Shown here piece after piece: positions 25,026 to 34,200 of a DNA stretch of 64,000 nucleotides. The first letter of the stretch is position 1; every line of letters begins with the position of its first letter. Both the position numbers and the translations under genes were made by a program. The stretch comes from Streptomyces sp. WAC 01529 (GTDB lineage: Bacteria > Actinomycetota > Actinomycetes > Streptomycetales > Streptomycetaceae): contig NZ_CP029617.1 in the NCBI RefSeq assembly GCF_003945545.1, positions 5,937,001 through 6,001,000 on the forward strand, in the 5' to 3' direction. The notes below the pieces were generated by a model. The model did no database searches. It saw only the letters and a program-made list of their open reading frames with translations, and was not told where the DNA came from.

Positions 25026-25596
25026 TGAGCACCCTTTCGAGCAGTGTCACGTCTGGCTGGCCGCCGGCGGACTCGTCGCCGCCGGGCTGGTGGATGGCGA
25101 CAAGTCCGGCCTCCGCCAGGTCGGCTACGAGGATTCGGGCGACGCCGAGGGGGATGGAGAGCAGTGCCGAGATCTCAGCGACTGACTTGATCTCGCGGCA
25201 CAGGTTGCAGATCCGCTGATGCTCGGGCAACTGGCCCTGCAACTGGTGCGGTTGTGCGGTGGTGTGCACCAGCGCCTCGATGGCGAGCTGGTAGCGCGGC
25301 CTGGTGCGGCCGCCCGTCATGGCGTACGGGCGCACCAGGGGGTTGTGCGCCGACCCGGCGGGCGCCGGTGTGGGGGCGCGCCGCTGGGACTGGACCGGCT
25401 GGATACGGGGCGCGTGCGCCGGCGTGCCCTGGTCGTAGGGGCGCGGACCCGGCTGCTGGGGCTGCGCGTACGGCTGGCGGCGATGGCTCGGCGCGGAGGG
25501 GAAGTTGTACCGGTTCGGCCCGCCGTCGTGCTGACCACCCTGGCCGTGACCAGGGGACCAGTTCGCCGAAGACGAACCGTCTGGGGGTGTTGCCAC
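25006..25596 (-). CDS. cvnC: conservon DUF742 protein CvnC (first conservon)
   Basis: A 196-residue DUF742 protein. The N-terminal 85 residues are Pro/Gln/Arg-rich and low-complexity (RRQPYAQPQQPGPRP). The conserved part runs from LVRPYAMTGGRTRPRYQLAI to the C-terminus, including EHQRICNLCREIKSVAEISALL, a winged-helix-like domain. GGAGGAAG, five bases upstream, favours GTG 25596 over the longer frame. The low-complexity N-terminus is about 60 residues longer than in the second conservon copy. Overlaps cvnD by 20 bp, the same overlap as in the second conservon. Confidence 0.88.
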   Translation of the reverse strand: MATPPDGSSSANWSPGHGQGGQHDGGPNRYNFPSAPSHRRQPYAQPQQPGPRPYDQGTPAHAPRIQPVQSQRRAPTPAPAGSAHNPLVRPYAMTGGRTRPRYQLAIEALVHTTAQPHQLQGQLPEHQRICNLCREIKSVAEISALLSIPLGVARILVADLAEAGLVAIHQPGGDESAGGQPDVTLLERVLSGLRKL

Positions 25597-25691
25597 GTTG
25601 CTTCCTCCTCCAACTGTGCCGGGCACCATCACTGTGGAGCCGCGTCCCGAAACCTTACGGGCACGGGCCGCGAAAACGCACCGTCTGTCTG

Positions 25692-26114
25692 TTAGTTGAG
25701 AAGGCTCCCCTGGAGCTCCGCGCGCAGGTCCGGCGTGAGGACGGTGCCCGCGCGGTCGACAAGAAGTGCCATCTCGTACCCAATGAGACCGATGTCCGCA
25801 TCCGGGTGGGCGAGGACGGCGAGCGAGGAGCCGTCGGAGATGGACATGATGAAGAGAAATCCTCGCTCCATCTCCACAACGGTCTGGGTCACGGAGCCGC
25901 CCTCGAAGATCCGGGAGGCCCCGGCGGTGAGGGAGGTCAGACCCGAGGCGACGGCCGCGAGCTGGTCGGCACGGTCGCGGGGGAAGCCTTCGGACATCGC
26001 CAGAAGGAGTCCGTCGGCGGAGACCACCACCGTGTGGGACACCCCGGGGGTGTTGTCCACGAAGTTGGTGATCAACCAGTTCAGGTTCTGCGCCGCCTGG
26101 CTCATCGGGCTCAC
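25692..26114 (-). CDS. cvnB: conservon roadblock/LC7 protein CvnB (first conservon)
   Basis: A 140-residue roadblock/LC7-domain protein: AQNLNWLITNFVDNTPGVSH, VVVSADGLLLAMSEG, DQLAAVASGLTSLTAGASR and ERGFLFIMSISDGSSLAVL. Roadblock proteins dimerise and can regulate partner small GTPases, here CvnD. I place the start at GTG 26114, one base after the cvnA stop and seven bases from AGGAG within the cvnA 3' end; ATG 26105 is an internal alternative. About 94% of residues match the second copy at 30838-31260 by eye. Confidence 0.9.
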   Translation of the reverse strand: MSPMSQAAQNLNWLITNFVDNTPGVSHTVVVSADGLLLAMSEGFPRDRADQLAAVASGLTSLTAGASRIFEGGSVTQTVVEMERGFLFIMSISDGSSLAVLAHPDADIGLIGYEMALLVDRAGTVLTPDLRAELQGSLLN

Positions 26115-26115
26115 A

Positions 26116-29100
26116 CTAACGCTCCTGGTTGTAGGTGCTATCAGGGCTGAAGCCCTGGCCATTCGTGTCACTGCTGTTGCTGCGGCCCCGCTGGACGCCG
26201 CGGCGCAGGTTGCTCAGCCTGCCCCGCACTTCCTCGGGATCGCGGGAGACCTGGGGGCCGCCCTGTGGGGTCTGTTCCGCCGTGCCTTCGACCAGGTTGG
26301 CCTTGGGCACGCGCCGCGGGAGCCCGGACGAGGTGACCCCGCCCGCCTTCGGCTCCTTGAGGCGCTCGGCCCGCTGCCAGCGCTCGTCGTTGGACGAGCG
26401 CCAGTCGGGCCCGCCCGGGCCGCCCTGGCCCGCGTTGGCCGCGAGAGCACCCCCGGCGGGAGCACCTCCAGCGGGAGCACCCCCGGCGGGACCGTTCCCG
26501 GCGGGCGCGTTCCCGTTCGGGGCCGAGGAGCCCCGGCGGGGGAGACCCGCCTTGGTCGTGTCGTGCACGACGGACGGCGTCGGTCCGGGCCGGTCGAAGC
26601 CTACGCGCTCGGCGTCGCCCGCGGGGGCCTGAGCGGATTCCGCTTCCTGGCCGTACTCGGGCTGGTAGCCGTCCCCGCTGGGCCAGTCGTCCTGACGGGA
26701 CCGCTCCGGATAGGAGATCTGGGGGTCCTGGTAACCGTCCTGCGCCGGGTAGTACTGCTCGTCGTACGCGGGGGCCTGCTGCTGCTCGTCGCCGTAACCG
26801 CCCTCGGCGTACTGCCCGTTGCCGTACTGGTCGGCGGGGTACTGCTCACCGGCGTACTGGTCGTGCGCGTACTGGCCGTGCGCGGGCTGCTCACCGGCGT
26901 ACTGCTCGTTCTCGTACGCGGGGCGGCCCTGGTCGTACCCGGACTGCGCCTGGTCGTAGCCGCCCTGCTGCTCGTCGTAGGCGGGCGCGTGCTGCTCGTA
27001 CGAGTCCTGCCGCGCGCCCTGTCCACCCTGCTGCGGGTCGACCTCGTCGCGGAAGAGCGGGCGGCCGGCGCCCGGCTGCTGGGCCTGTGCCTCAAGGGCG
27101 GCCCTGCGCTCCTCACGCATCAGCGAGCGGCCGACGGGGTCGAGGCCCGCCTCGGCGCCGTCACCGTGGTAGCGGCTGTCGTCGAAGCCCAGCTCCGCGG
27201 CGGTGCGCAGCGGCTCGGCCTCCAGGACCTGCTGCTCCGGGATGATCGAGGAGACGGTGAACTCGGGGTCCTGCCCGTGCTGTTCGCCACCACCACCGTG
27301 CGTGATCCCGTCCGGCAGCATGACCAGCGAGGTCGTGCCCGCCTGCTCGCCCGAGGGGCGCAGCTGGACGCGGATGCCGTGCCGGTCGGCCAGCCGCCCG
27401 ACCACGAACAGGCCCATGCGCTGGGAGATCGCGGCGTCCACGGTCGGCGGGTTGGCCAGCTTGTGGTTGATGTCCGCGAAGTCCTCGGCGGTGAGGCCGA
27501 TGCCCTTGTCGTGGATCTCGACCATGACGCGGCCGTCGGGCAGCCGGGTCGCGGTGACGCGGACCTTGGTCTGCGGGGAGGAGAACGTGGTGGCGTTCTC
27601 GAGCAGCTCGGCGAGCAGGTGCACGAGGTCGGTCACGGCGAGGCCGTGGATCTCGGCCTCCGGGACGCCCGACAGCTCGATGCGCTCGTACTGCTCCACC
27701 TCGGAGGAGGCGGCGCGGAGCACGTCGACCAGCGGGACCGGCTGGTCCCAGCGGCGGCCGGGCTCCTCGCCGGAGAGGACCAGGAGGTTCTCGCCGTTGC
27801 GGCGCATACGGGTCGCCAGGTGGTCCAGGCGGAAGAGGGACTCCAGCTGGTCCGGGTCGGCCTCGTTGTTCTCCAGGTCGGTGATGAGGGTCAGCTGGCC
27901 CTCGATCAGCGACTGGTTGCGGCGCGAGAGGTTGGTGAAGATCGCGTTGATGTTGCCCCGCAGCAGCGCCTGCTCGGCGGCGAGCCGCACGGCCTCGCGG
28001 TGCACCTGGTCGAAGGCGCGGGCGACCTCGCCGATCTCGTCCGTGGTGGTGATCGGGATGGGCTGCACGCGGGTGTCGACCCGGCCCGGGTCGGTGCGCG
28101 ACAGCTGGTCGACCAGCATCGGCAGCCGCTGCTCGGCGATGCCGAAGGCGGCGGTACGCAGCTGACGCATGGCCTTGGACATCTGGCGGGCCATCATCCC
28201 GGCCAGGATGAAGGCGGCGAGCAGCGCGACGACCACGATGGCGCCGGTGATGTACGCGTTGCGCTGGGCGTCGGAGGCGATCTGGGAGGCCTCGTCCACA
28301 GCCTTGTCGGCGAGGTCGGACTCGATCGTGCGGTAGGCGTCGAACTTGGCGGAGGTGGTGTCCCACCAGGCCTGCCGGGTGATGCCCTTGCCGGCGAGCT
28401 CGACCCGCGCGCTGGGCTGCGTGCTCTCCATGGTGGCGATGGCCGCGACCATCTGGTCCTGGGTGGGCGGCGGGTTGGCCTGCTTCTCGGCCTCGGCCGC
28501 CAGCTTCTTCTTCGCCTCCTCCAGCTTGGCGACGTCCTGGGGAGTGCCGCCGCCGGTGTACTCCTCGATGGCGACGCGCTCCAGGTAGGCGTACGAGGAG
28601 AAGGAGGTGCGCTGGAGGGTGAACGAGCCGGTGCCGGGGCCCGGCTTGACCAGCAGGTGCGTGCCGATGGACCGCTGCAGCGAGAGCGCGGCCTTGGAGA
28701 GCGAGATCGCGTAGACGGTGCGGCCGTAGCTGGTGATGTTGCCGGTGCCCAGACCGAGTTCGTTGGCGAACTCCATCAGGGGGTGCTGGATGGCGACGTA
28801 GCCCTCTTCGGTCTTCACGCCGGGGAGCTTGGTGGTGTACGCGGCCTGACGCAGCGGGATCAGCTTCGGCTCGACCTTGCGGAAGGCCGCGAGACGACGG
28901 GTGAGCCCTTCCTTGTCCGGCATGTCCTCGGCGGCCGCCTTGAACGCGGCCGCGGCCTCGTCGGTGGCCTTGCGGGCCTTGACGACGGCCGGGTCGGTCC
29001 GCTTGCCGTTCAGCAGCGGGGCGGCGGAGATGTCACGCTCCTCGACGAGGCGGTTGCCGTAGTCGAGGGAGGCCCGCACCAGGCGGGCCGTGCTCTCGGC

Positions 29101-29373
29101 GTCCCGGGCCTCGCTCCAGGTGTCGATGGAGCCCTTCACCTGGAAGCCGCCCATGACCAGGCCGACGAGCACGGGTATGAGCAGGATCGCGTTGAGCTTG
29201 GTCGGTACGCGCCAGTTGCGGGGGGACATCCGTCCGCCGGAGGGAGCCGGGGGCTCGTTGCCGGGGCCGGAGCTCACGTCAACGGGGGACGCCGCTGTGC
29301 GCGGCGGCGGGGTGAAGTTGCCCCGCGCGTCCCCGGTGGGGGGTGCCGCGGGGCTCGTCTTGCTTCGCCTCAC
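26116..29373 (-). CDS. cvnA: conservon sensor kinase-like protein CvnA (first conservon)
   Basis: A 1085-residue membrane protein. A proline-rich N-terminus leads to membrane span 1 (about 57-77), an extracytoplasmic nitrate/sulfonate-sensor (NIT)-like domain of about 300 residues, span 2 (about 373-395, ITGAIVVVALLAAFILAGMM), a HAMP segment, a helical dimer-like region (HREAVRLAAEQALLRGNINA) and a HATPase domain (LLENATTFSSPQTKVRV, then EIHDKGIGL). A long Gln/Tyr/Pro-rich tail (about 760-1085) ends at the stop. No phospho-accepting His box of normal histidine kinases is evident. The GTG start at 29373 is likely. This is the input component of the conservon. Confidence 0.88.
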   Translation of the reverse strand: MRRSKTSPAAPPTGDARGNFTPPPRTAASPVDVSSGPGNEPPAPSGGRMSPRNWRVPTKLNAILLIPVLVGLVMGGFQVKGSIDTWSEARDAESTARLVRASLDYGNRLVEERDISAAPLLNGKRTDPAVVKARKATDEAAAAFKAAAEDMPDKEGLTRRLAAFRKVEPKLIPLRQAAYTTKLPGVKTEEGYVAIQHPLMEFANELGLGTGNITSYGRTVYAISLSKAALSLQRSIGTHLLVKPGPGTGSFTLQRTSFSSYAYLERVAIEEYTGGGTPQDVAKLEEAKKKLAAEAEKQANPPPTQDQMVAAIATMESTQPSARVELAGKGITRQAWWDTTSAKFDAYRTIESDLADKAVDEASQIASDAQRNAYITGAIVVVALLAAFILAGMMARQMSKAMRQLRTAAFGIAEQRLPMLVDQLSRTDPGRVDTRVQPIPITTTDEIGEVARAFDQVHREAVRLAAEQALLRGNINAIFTNLSRRNQSLIEGQLTLITDLENNEADPDQLESLFRLDHLATRMRRNGENLLVLSGEEPGRRWDQPVPLVDVLRAASSEVEQYERIELSGVPEAEIHGLAVTDLVHLLAELLENATTFSSPQTKVRVTATRLPDGRVMVEIHDKGIGLTAEDFADINHKLANPPTVDAAISQRMGLFVVGRLADRHGIRVQLRPSGEQAGTTSLVMLPDGITHGGGGEQHGQDPEFTVSSIIPEQQVLEAEPLRTAAELGFDDSRYHGDGAEAGLDPVGRSLMREERRAALEAQAQQPGAGRPLFRDEVDPQQGGQGARQDSYEQHAPAYDEQQGGYDQAQSGYDQGRPAYENEQYAGEQPAHGQYAHDQYAGEQYPADQYGNGQYAEGGYGDEQQQAPAYDEQYYPAQDGYQDPQISYPERSRQDDWPSGDGYQPEYGQEAESAQAPAGDAERVGFDRPGPTPSVVHDTTKAGLPRRGSSAPNGNAPAGNGPAGGAPAGGAPAGGALAANAGQGGPGGPDWRSSNDERWQRAERLKEPKAGGVTSSGLPRRVPKANLVEGTAEQTPQGGPQVSRDPEEVRGRLSNLRRGVQRGRSNSSDTNGQGFSPDSTYNQER

Positions 29374-29544
29374 TCGACCAACAACCTCTCGGCGGCGGCA
29401 CTCACTCTCGTGCCGCTGTCGTCTCCAAGGCCCGTGCTACTGGGCAGTTCAGCGCATTCCAGCACGTCAGGCACTGCTCTTCCAAACAGTGGGAAGCGGA
29501 AGTTCCGAGTGGTGTAAGCCTCAGATAAATCGGTCATAAAGAGC

Positions 29545-29568
29545 GAGCCCCGCCAAAAGGCGGGGCTC
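29545..29568 (-). terminator. terminator of the second conservon
   Basis: GAGCCCCGCC (29545-29554) and GGCGGGGCTC (29559-29568) form a perfect 10-bp stem with loop AAAA, downstream of cvnD of the second conservon on the minus strand. The rest of the 340-bp gap (29374-29713) should hold the promoter of the first conservon; I see no gene there. Confidence 0.8.
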
Positions 29569-29713
29569 TTGTGAGCACAGCGGCACCAGGCGACCGCGAC
29601 GCGTGGCGGTCACCTGGTAATTCTCTGTCGAAACGTTATGAACACGGCGCGCGCCCGTGTCAAAGGACACAGGCCGCTCCGTGCGGTCTACGACAACTGC
29701 CGTATACACCTGC

Positions 29714-30313
29714 CTACTTGAGACGTGCCATAAGTGCGTGCTCGACCAACGTGATCAAGCCACTCTTTGCGTCTGCACGGTGTCGCGCGTCGGTGGTGAT
29801 GATCGGCGTACCCGGACCGATCTGGAGCGCCTCGCGCACCTCGTCCGGGGTGTAGGGCTGGTGGCCGTCGAAGCCGTTGAGGGCGATGACGAACGGCAGC
29901 CCGCTGTTCTCGAAGTAGTCGACGGCCGGGAAGCAGTCGGCGAGCCGCCGCGTGTCCACGAGCACGACCGCTCCGATCGCGCCACGGACCAGGTCGTCCC
30001 ACATGAACCAGAAGCGGTCCTGACCGGGCGTACCGAAGAGGTACAGGATCAGGTCCTGGTCCAGGGTGATGCGGCCGAAGTCCATCGCGACGGTGGTCGT
30101 CGTCTTGTCCCCGGTGTGGGTCAGGTCGTCGATGCCCGCGGACGCGGACGTCATGACGGCCTCGGTGCGCAGCGGGTTGATCTCCGAGACGGCCCCGACG
30201 AACGTGGTCTTGCCCACGCCGAAGCCGCCCGCCACCACGATCTTGGCGGAGGTGGTGGAACGGCCCGAGCCGGAGCCTGAGCCGCCCGAGCCGTTAGAGC
30301 TTGCGAAGTCCAC
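29714..30313 (-). CDS. cvnD: conservon small GTPase CvnD (second conservon)
   Basis: A 199-residue GTPase nearly identical to the first copy: the same GGFGVGKTT P-loop, LFGTPGQDRF switch II and DTRRLADCFPAVDYFENSG region. Differences are a longer Gly/Ser linker at the N-terminus (SNGSGGSGSGSGR), Gly for Asp in QIGPGTP, Gly for Ala in AKSGLITL, and a C-terminal Lys. It overlaps cvnC by 20 bp. The two GTPases could in principle swap partners between conservons, because their surfaces are so alike. Confidence 0.92.
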   Translation of the reverse strand: MDFASSNGSGGSGSGSGRSTTSAKIVVAGGFGVGKTTFVGAVSEINPLRTEAVMTSASAGIDDLTHTGDKTTTTVAMDFGRITLDQDLILYLFGTPGQDRFWFMWDDLVRGAIGAVVLVDTRRLADCFPAVDYFENSGLPFVIALNGFDGHQPYTPDEVREALQIGPGTPIITTDARHRADAKSGLITLVEHALMARLK

Positions 30314-30695
30314 TGAGCACCCTTTCGAGCAGTGTCACGTCAGGCTGACCGCCGGCGGACTCGTCGCCGCCGGGCTGATGGATGGCGACGAGCCCGGCCT
30401 CGGCCAGGTCCGCCACGAGGATCCGGGCCACACCGAGCGGCATCGACAGGAGCGCCGAGACCTCGGCCACCGACTTGACCTCGCGGCACAGGTGGCAGAT
30501 CCGCTGGTGCTCGGGGAGCAGTCCCATCAGCTGGGCCGGATCGGCCGTGGTGCTCACCAGCGCCTCGATGGCGAGCTGGTAGCGGGGCCGGGTCCGGCCG
30601 CCGGTCATCGCGTATGGACGCACCAGCGGCTGGTCGCCCTCCATTCCGTACGAGGGGTCACCGTACGGGTTGTGAGAGGCGGTGGGCGGGGTCAT
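30294..30695 (-). CDS. cvnC: conservon DUF742 protein CvnC (second conservon)
   Basis: A 133-residue DUF742 protein with a short N-terminal extension (about 27 residues, ending GMEGDQP) before the conserved LVRPYAMTGGRTRPRYQLAI block. The Cys pair CHLCREVKSVAEVSALL matches the CNLC of the first copy and could bind metal. GGAGG just upstream of ATG 30695 marks the start. The 142-bp gap to cvnB upstream is longer than in the first conservon and may contain an internal promoter. Confidence 0.88.
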   Translation of the reverse strand: MTPPTASHNPYGDPSYGMEGDQPLVRPYAMTGGRTRPRYQLAIEALVSTTADPAQLMGLLPEHQRICHLCREVKSVAEVSALLSMPLGVARILVADLAEAGLVAIHQPGGDESAGGQPDVTLLERVLSGLRKL

Positions 30696-30837
30696 GGATC
30701 CTCCGGGCGGGACAGCAGGTCATCTGCGTGTGCCGTCTGACAGAGCCGGTGGGGGCGTATGGCGGCCGGACGGTTGGTCAGTACGTTCGGTCGGTGGGGC
30801 GGCCGAAGGGGCGGAAGCTTTCGAGCCGGCTTCGGGG

Positions 30838-31260
30838 CTAGTGGAGCAGGCTGCCCTGCAACTCGGCGCGCAGGTCCGGGGTGAGGACCGCTCCCGCGCG
30901 GTCGACGAGCAGCGCCATCTCGTACCCGACGAGGCCGATGTCGCACTCGGGGTGCGCGAGCACGGCGAGGGACGAGCCGTCGGAGACCGACATGATGAAG
31001 AGGAACCCCCGCTCCATCTCCACCACGGTCTGGGTGACGGTGCCGCCCTCGAAGATCCGGGACGCCCCGGCGGTGAGGGAGGTGAGGCCGGAGGCGACCG
31101 CGGCGAGCTGGTCGGCCCGGTCCCGCGGGAACCCCTCGGACATGGCCAGAAGGAGGCCGTCGGCGGAGACCACGACCGTGTGGGACACCCCTGGGGTGTT
31201 GTCCACGAAGTTGGTGATCAACCAGTTCAGATTCTGTGCCGCCTGGCTCATCGGACTCAA
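30838..31260 (-). CDS. cvnB: conservon roadblock/LC7 protein CvnB (second conservon)
   Basis: A 140-residue roadblock/LC7 protein, aligned end to end with the first copy (changes include SVS for SIS, ECDIGLVG for DADIGLIG and a C-terminal His for Asn). Its start appears to be TTG at 31260, directly abutting the cvnA TAG, with AGGAG a few bases upstream; the first conservon has GTG in the equivalent place. ATG 31251 is a weaker alternative because it is further from the ribosome-binding site. TTG starts usually lower translation. Confidence 0.88.
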   Translation of the reverse strand: MSPMSQAAQNLNWLITNFVDNTPGVSHTVVVSADGLLLAMSEGFPRDRADQLAAVASGLTSLTAGASRIFEGGTVTQTVVEMERGFLFIMSVSDGSSLAVLAHPECDIGLVGYEMALLVDRAGAVLTPDLRAELQGSLLH

Positions 31261-34200
31261 CTAACGCTCCTGCTGGTGAGTGGGGCGAGGGAAACTGCCG
31301 GTCTGGCCGGTACCGGCCTGGCGACCCTGCTGAATGCCCCGACGGAGATTCGTCAGCCGGCCGCGTACCTCTTCGGGCGCACGCGAGACCTGCGGACCTG
31401 TGCTGTCCTGCTGCTGCTGTGCCGTGCCCGCGACCAGGTTGGCCCGCGGGACGCGGCGCGGCAGTCCGGATGTGGTGACCCCGCCCGCGGTGGGCTGCCG
31501 GACGCGCTCGGCCTGGCGGCCCAGCTCGTCGTTGGGCGAGGAGCGCCAGCCGGCGGGGGCACCGGGGCCCGCGCCGTTCTGGCCGTTGCCGTTCCCGTTG
31601 CCGGCCGCGGGTGCGGGTCCGGCGGGCGGGGCGTGGCGCGGGCCGCGCGACGGCAGCGGGCGCTGCGGGCCGGGGGCCTGCGGCGCTTGCGGTGCCTGCC
31701 GCTGGGCGGGCTCGGCGGGGTGGCCACCGGTCTGGTGGCCGTGCTGGGCCTGCTGCTGGTTCTGGTGGCTCTGCTGGTCCTGCTGACGGCTCTGCTGCTC
31801 GGCCTGCGCCCGCTGGTTCTGCTGCTGCTGGAACCAGTTGGTCTCCAGCGTGTCGTACAGCGGGGTGCGACCGTCACCGGGACCGGCGGCGGGCAGCAGG
31901 TCATCGGGCTGCGCGGAGCCGGGCAGCTGGTCGGCCTGCGGCTGCTGGGGGAGGCCCTGGTGGGGCTCGCCCTGGCCGCGGCGCGGGGCCGGCGGACGCG
32001 GCACCGTGTAGTCGGTCAGCTCCCGGCCGGCCTGCTGCGCGGGGCCGCTGCCCTGGTCCTGCTGCTGGTTCTGCTGGTTCCGCGGCTGGTTGCGCTGCGG
32101 CGCCTGCTGCTGGTTCTGGTGCTGGTTCTGCTGCGGGGCCTGACCCTGCTGGCGGCCCTGCTGGGCCTCTCCCTGGCCGCCGAAGACGTCCGAGCGGACG
32201 AACTTGCCGGTGCCCTGGTCCTGCGGGGCGGGCGTGCCGGGCGGCGGCGCGTTGAAGTCCGGGCGGGGGAACTCGGCGGTGGAGCCGGGACCCTGTCGCT
32301 CGTCGGGGGCGGTGGCCTGCGGGAACTGGCCGGTGGCCTCGTGCTCCTCGTGACCGCGCGGGGTGTCGAAGGGCTCGCGCGAGACCTGCGGCTGCGCGTT
32401 CTCGTCGCTCCAACTGGGCACGCGCGGCTGCGGGTTGCCCCCGGGCAGCTCGGCACGCGGCCCGCCCCGGGGCGGCAGCTGAGGCCTGCGCCCCTGGTCA
32501 CCGGAGTCGGCCGGCGGCTGCATGGCGTTCGTACGCTGCTGGGGGACCGGAGGCTGCTTGGCACCGCCGCCACGGCCGCCCTGCGGCGCCTGCGGCTGCT
32601 GGCCCTGCTGTCCGGGCTGGCCCTGCTGCCCGTGCTGGCCCTGAGGACCGGCCGGCGGACGCTGCTGGCCGGTGTCCCGGGAGGGCAGCGCGGCGCGCGG
32701 ACCCGAACCGGCGACCTGCTGGCGCGGCGCACTGGCACCGAGCCGTCCCGCGCCACCCGGACCACCGGCACCGGGCGCACCCGCGCCGGGCCCGCCACCG
32801 AGCGCCGGACCGCCACGGCCGGGGCCACCGGCCGGACCGGAACCACTGCCGAGCGCGGGACCGTTGTTCCCCGCGCCGACCCCGCGGCGCGCGGCCGCGG
32901 CACCGGCAGCGGCGGCCGCCGCGGCGGGACCACCGGTCGGGCCGGGGCCACCGGGCTTGCCGGGAACCTTCTTGCCGCCCTGGGCGACATCGACGGGCAG
33001 CATGACCAGCGCGGTCGTACCACCGGAGTCGGAGGGGCGCAGCTGGATGCGGATGCCGTGGCGCTGCGAGAGGCGGCCGACCACGAACAGACCCATGCGG
33101 CGGGAGACGGAGACGTCCACGGTGGGCGGCGAGGCGAGCCGCTCGTTGATCGCGGCGAGGTCCTCGGGGGAGAGGCCGATGCCGGTGTCGTGGATCTCGA
33201 TCAGTACGCGGCCGTCGGGCAGCGCGTGACCGGTGACCTTCACCTTCGTCTGCGGCGAGGAGAACGACGTCGCGTTCTCGAGCAGCTCGGCGAGGAGGTG
33301 CACGAGGTCGTTGACCACGCGGCCCGCGACCTCGGTGGCGGGCACGGCGGACAGTTCGATGCGCTCGTACTGCTCCACCTCGGACGCGGCGGCACGCAGC
33401 ACGTCGACGAGCGGCACGGGCCGCGTCCAGCGACGGCCGGGCTCCTCACCGGCGAGGACGAGGAGGTTCTCGCCGTTACGGCGCATGCGGGTCGCGAGGT
33501 GGTCGAGCTTGAAGAGCGAGGAGAGCTGGTCCGGGTCGGCCTCGCGGGACTCCAGCTCGGAGATGAGCGAGAGCTGGCGCTGGATGAGGCCCTGGGAACG
33601 GCGCGAGAGGTTGGTGAACATCGCGTTGACGTTGCCTCGCAGAAGGGCCTGCTCGGCGGCGAGGCGGACGGCCTCGCGGTGCACGTCGTCGAAGGCCGCG
33701 GCCACCTGGCCGATCTCGTCCCGGGAGTGCACACCGACGGACTCGACGGAGGTGTCGACGTCCTGCGGGTCCGACTCGGAGAGCTGCTTGACCAGCTCGG
33801 GCAGGCGGTCCTGGGCGACCTTGGTCGCGGTGTCCTGGAGCCGGCGCAGCGAGCGGATCATGGAGCGGGCCACGACGAACGCGCCGACGAGCGAGACGCC
33901 GAGCACGAGCAGGATCAGCGCACCGTTGAGGATGGCCGACTGCTCCGACTCGTTGCGCAGCTCGCGCGCCTTCTGCTCCATCTCGCCGAGCAGCGTCAGC
34001 TCGATCTTGGACATCGCGTCGATCTTGGTGGTGTCGGCGTCGACCCAGTCCCTGTAGGACCGCTTGTCCTGGAGCTTGATGCCGCCCTCCTGCTCGAGGA
34101 CGCGCTTGGCGTACTCGTTGGCGGCCTTGATCGAGGCGTTGCCGCCGTCGATGGGCTTGGTCAGCTCCTCCGCGTTGCCGGCGTAGATCTTGCTGAACGT

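Noticed and set aside
25696..29517. A 1273-codon plus-strand frame opposite the first conservon
   Set aside because: Same reason: it shadows cvnA and cvnB of the first conservon.
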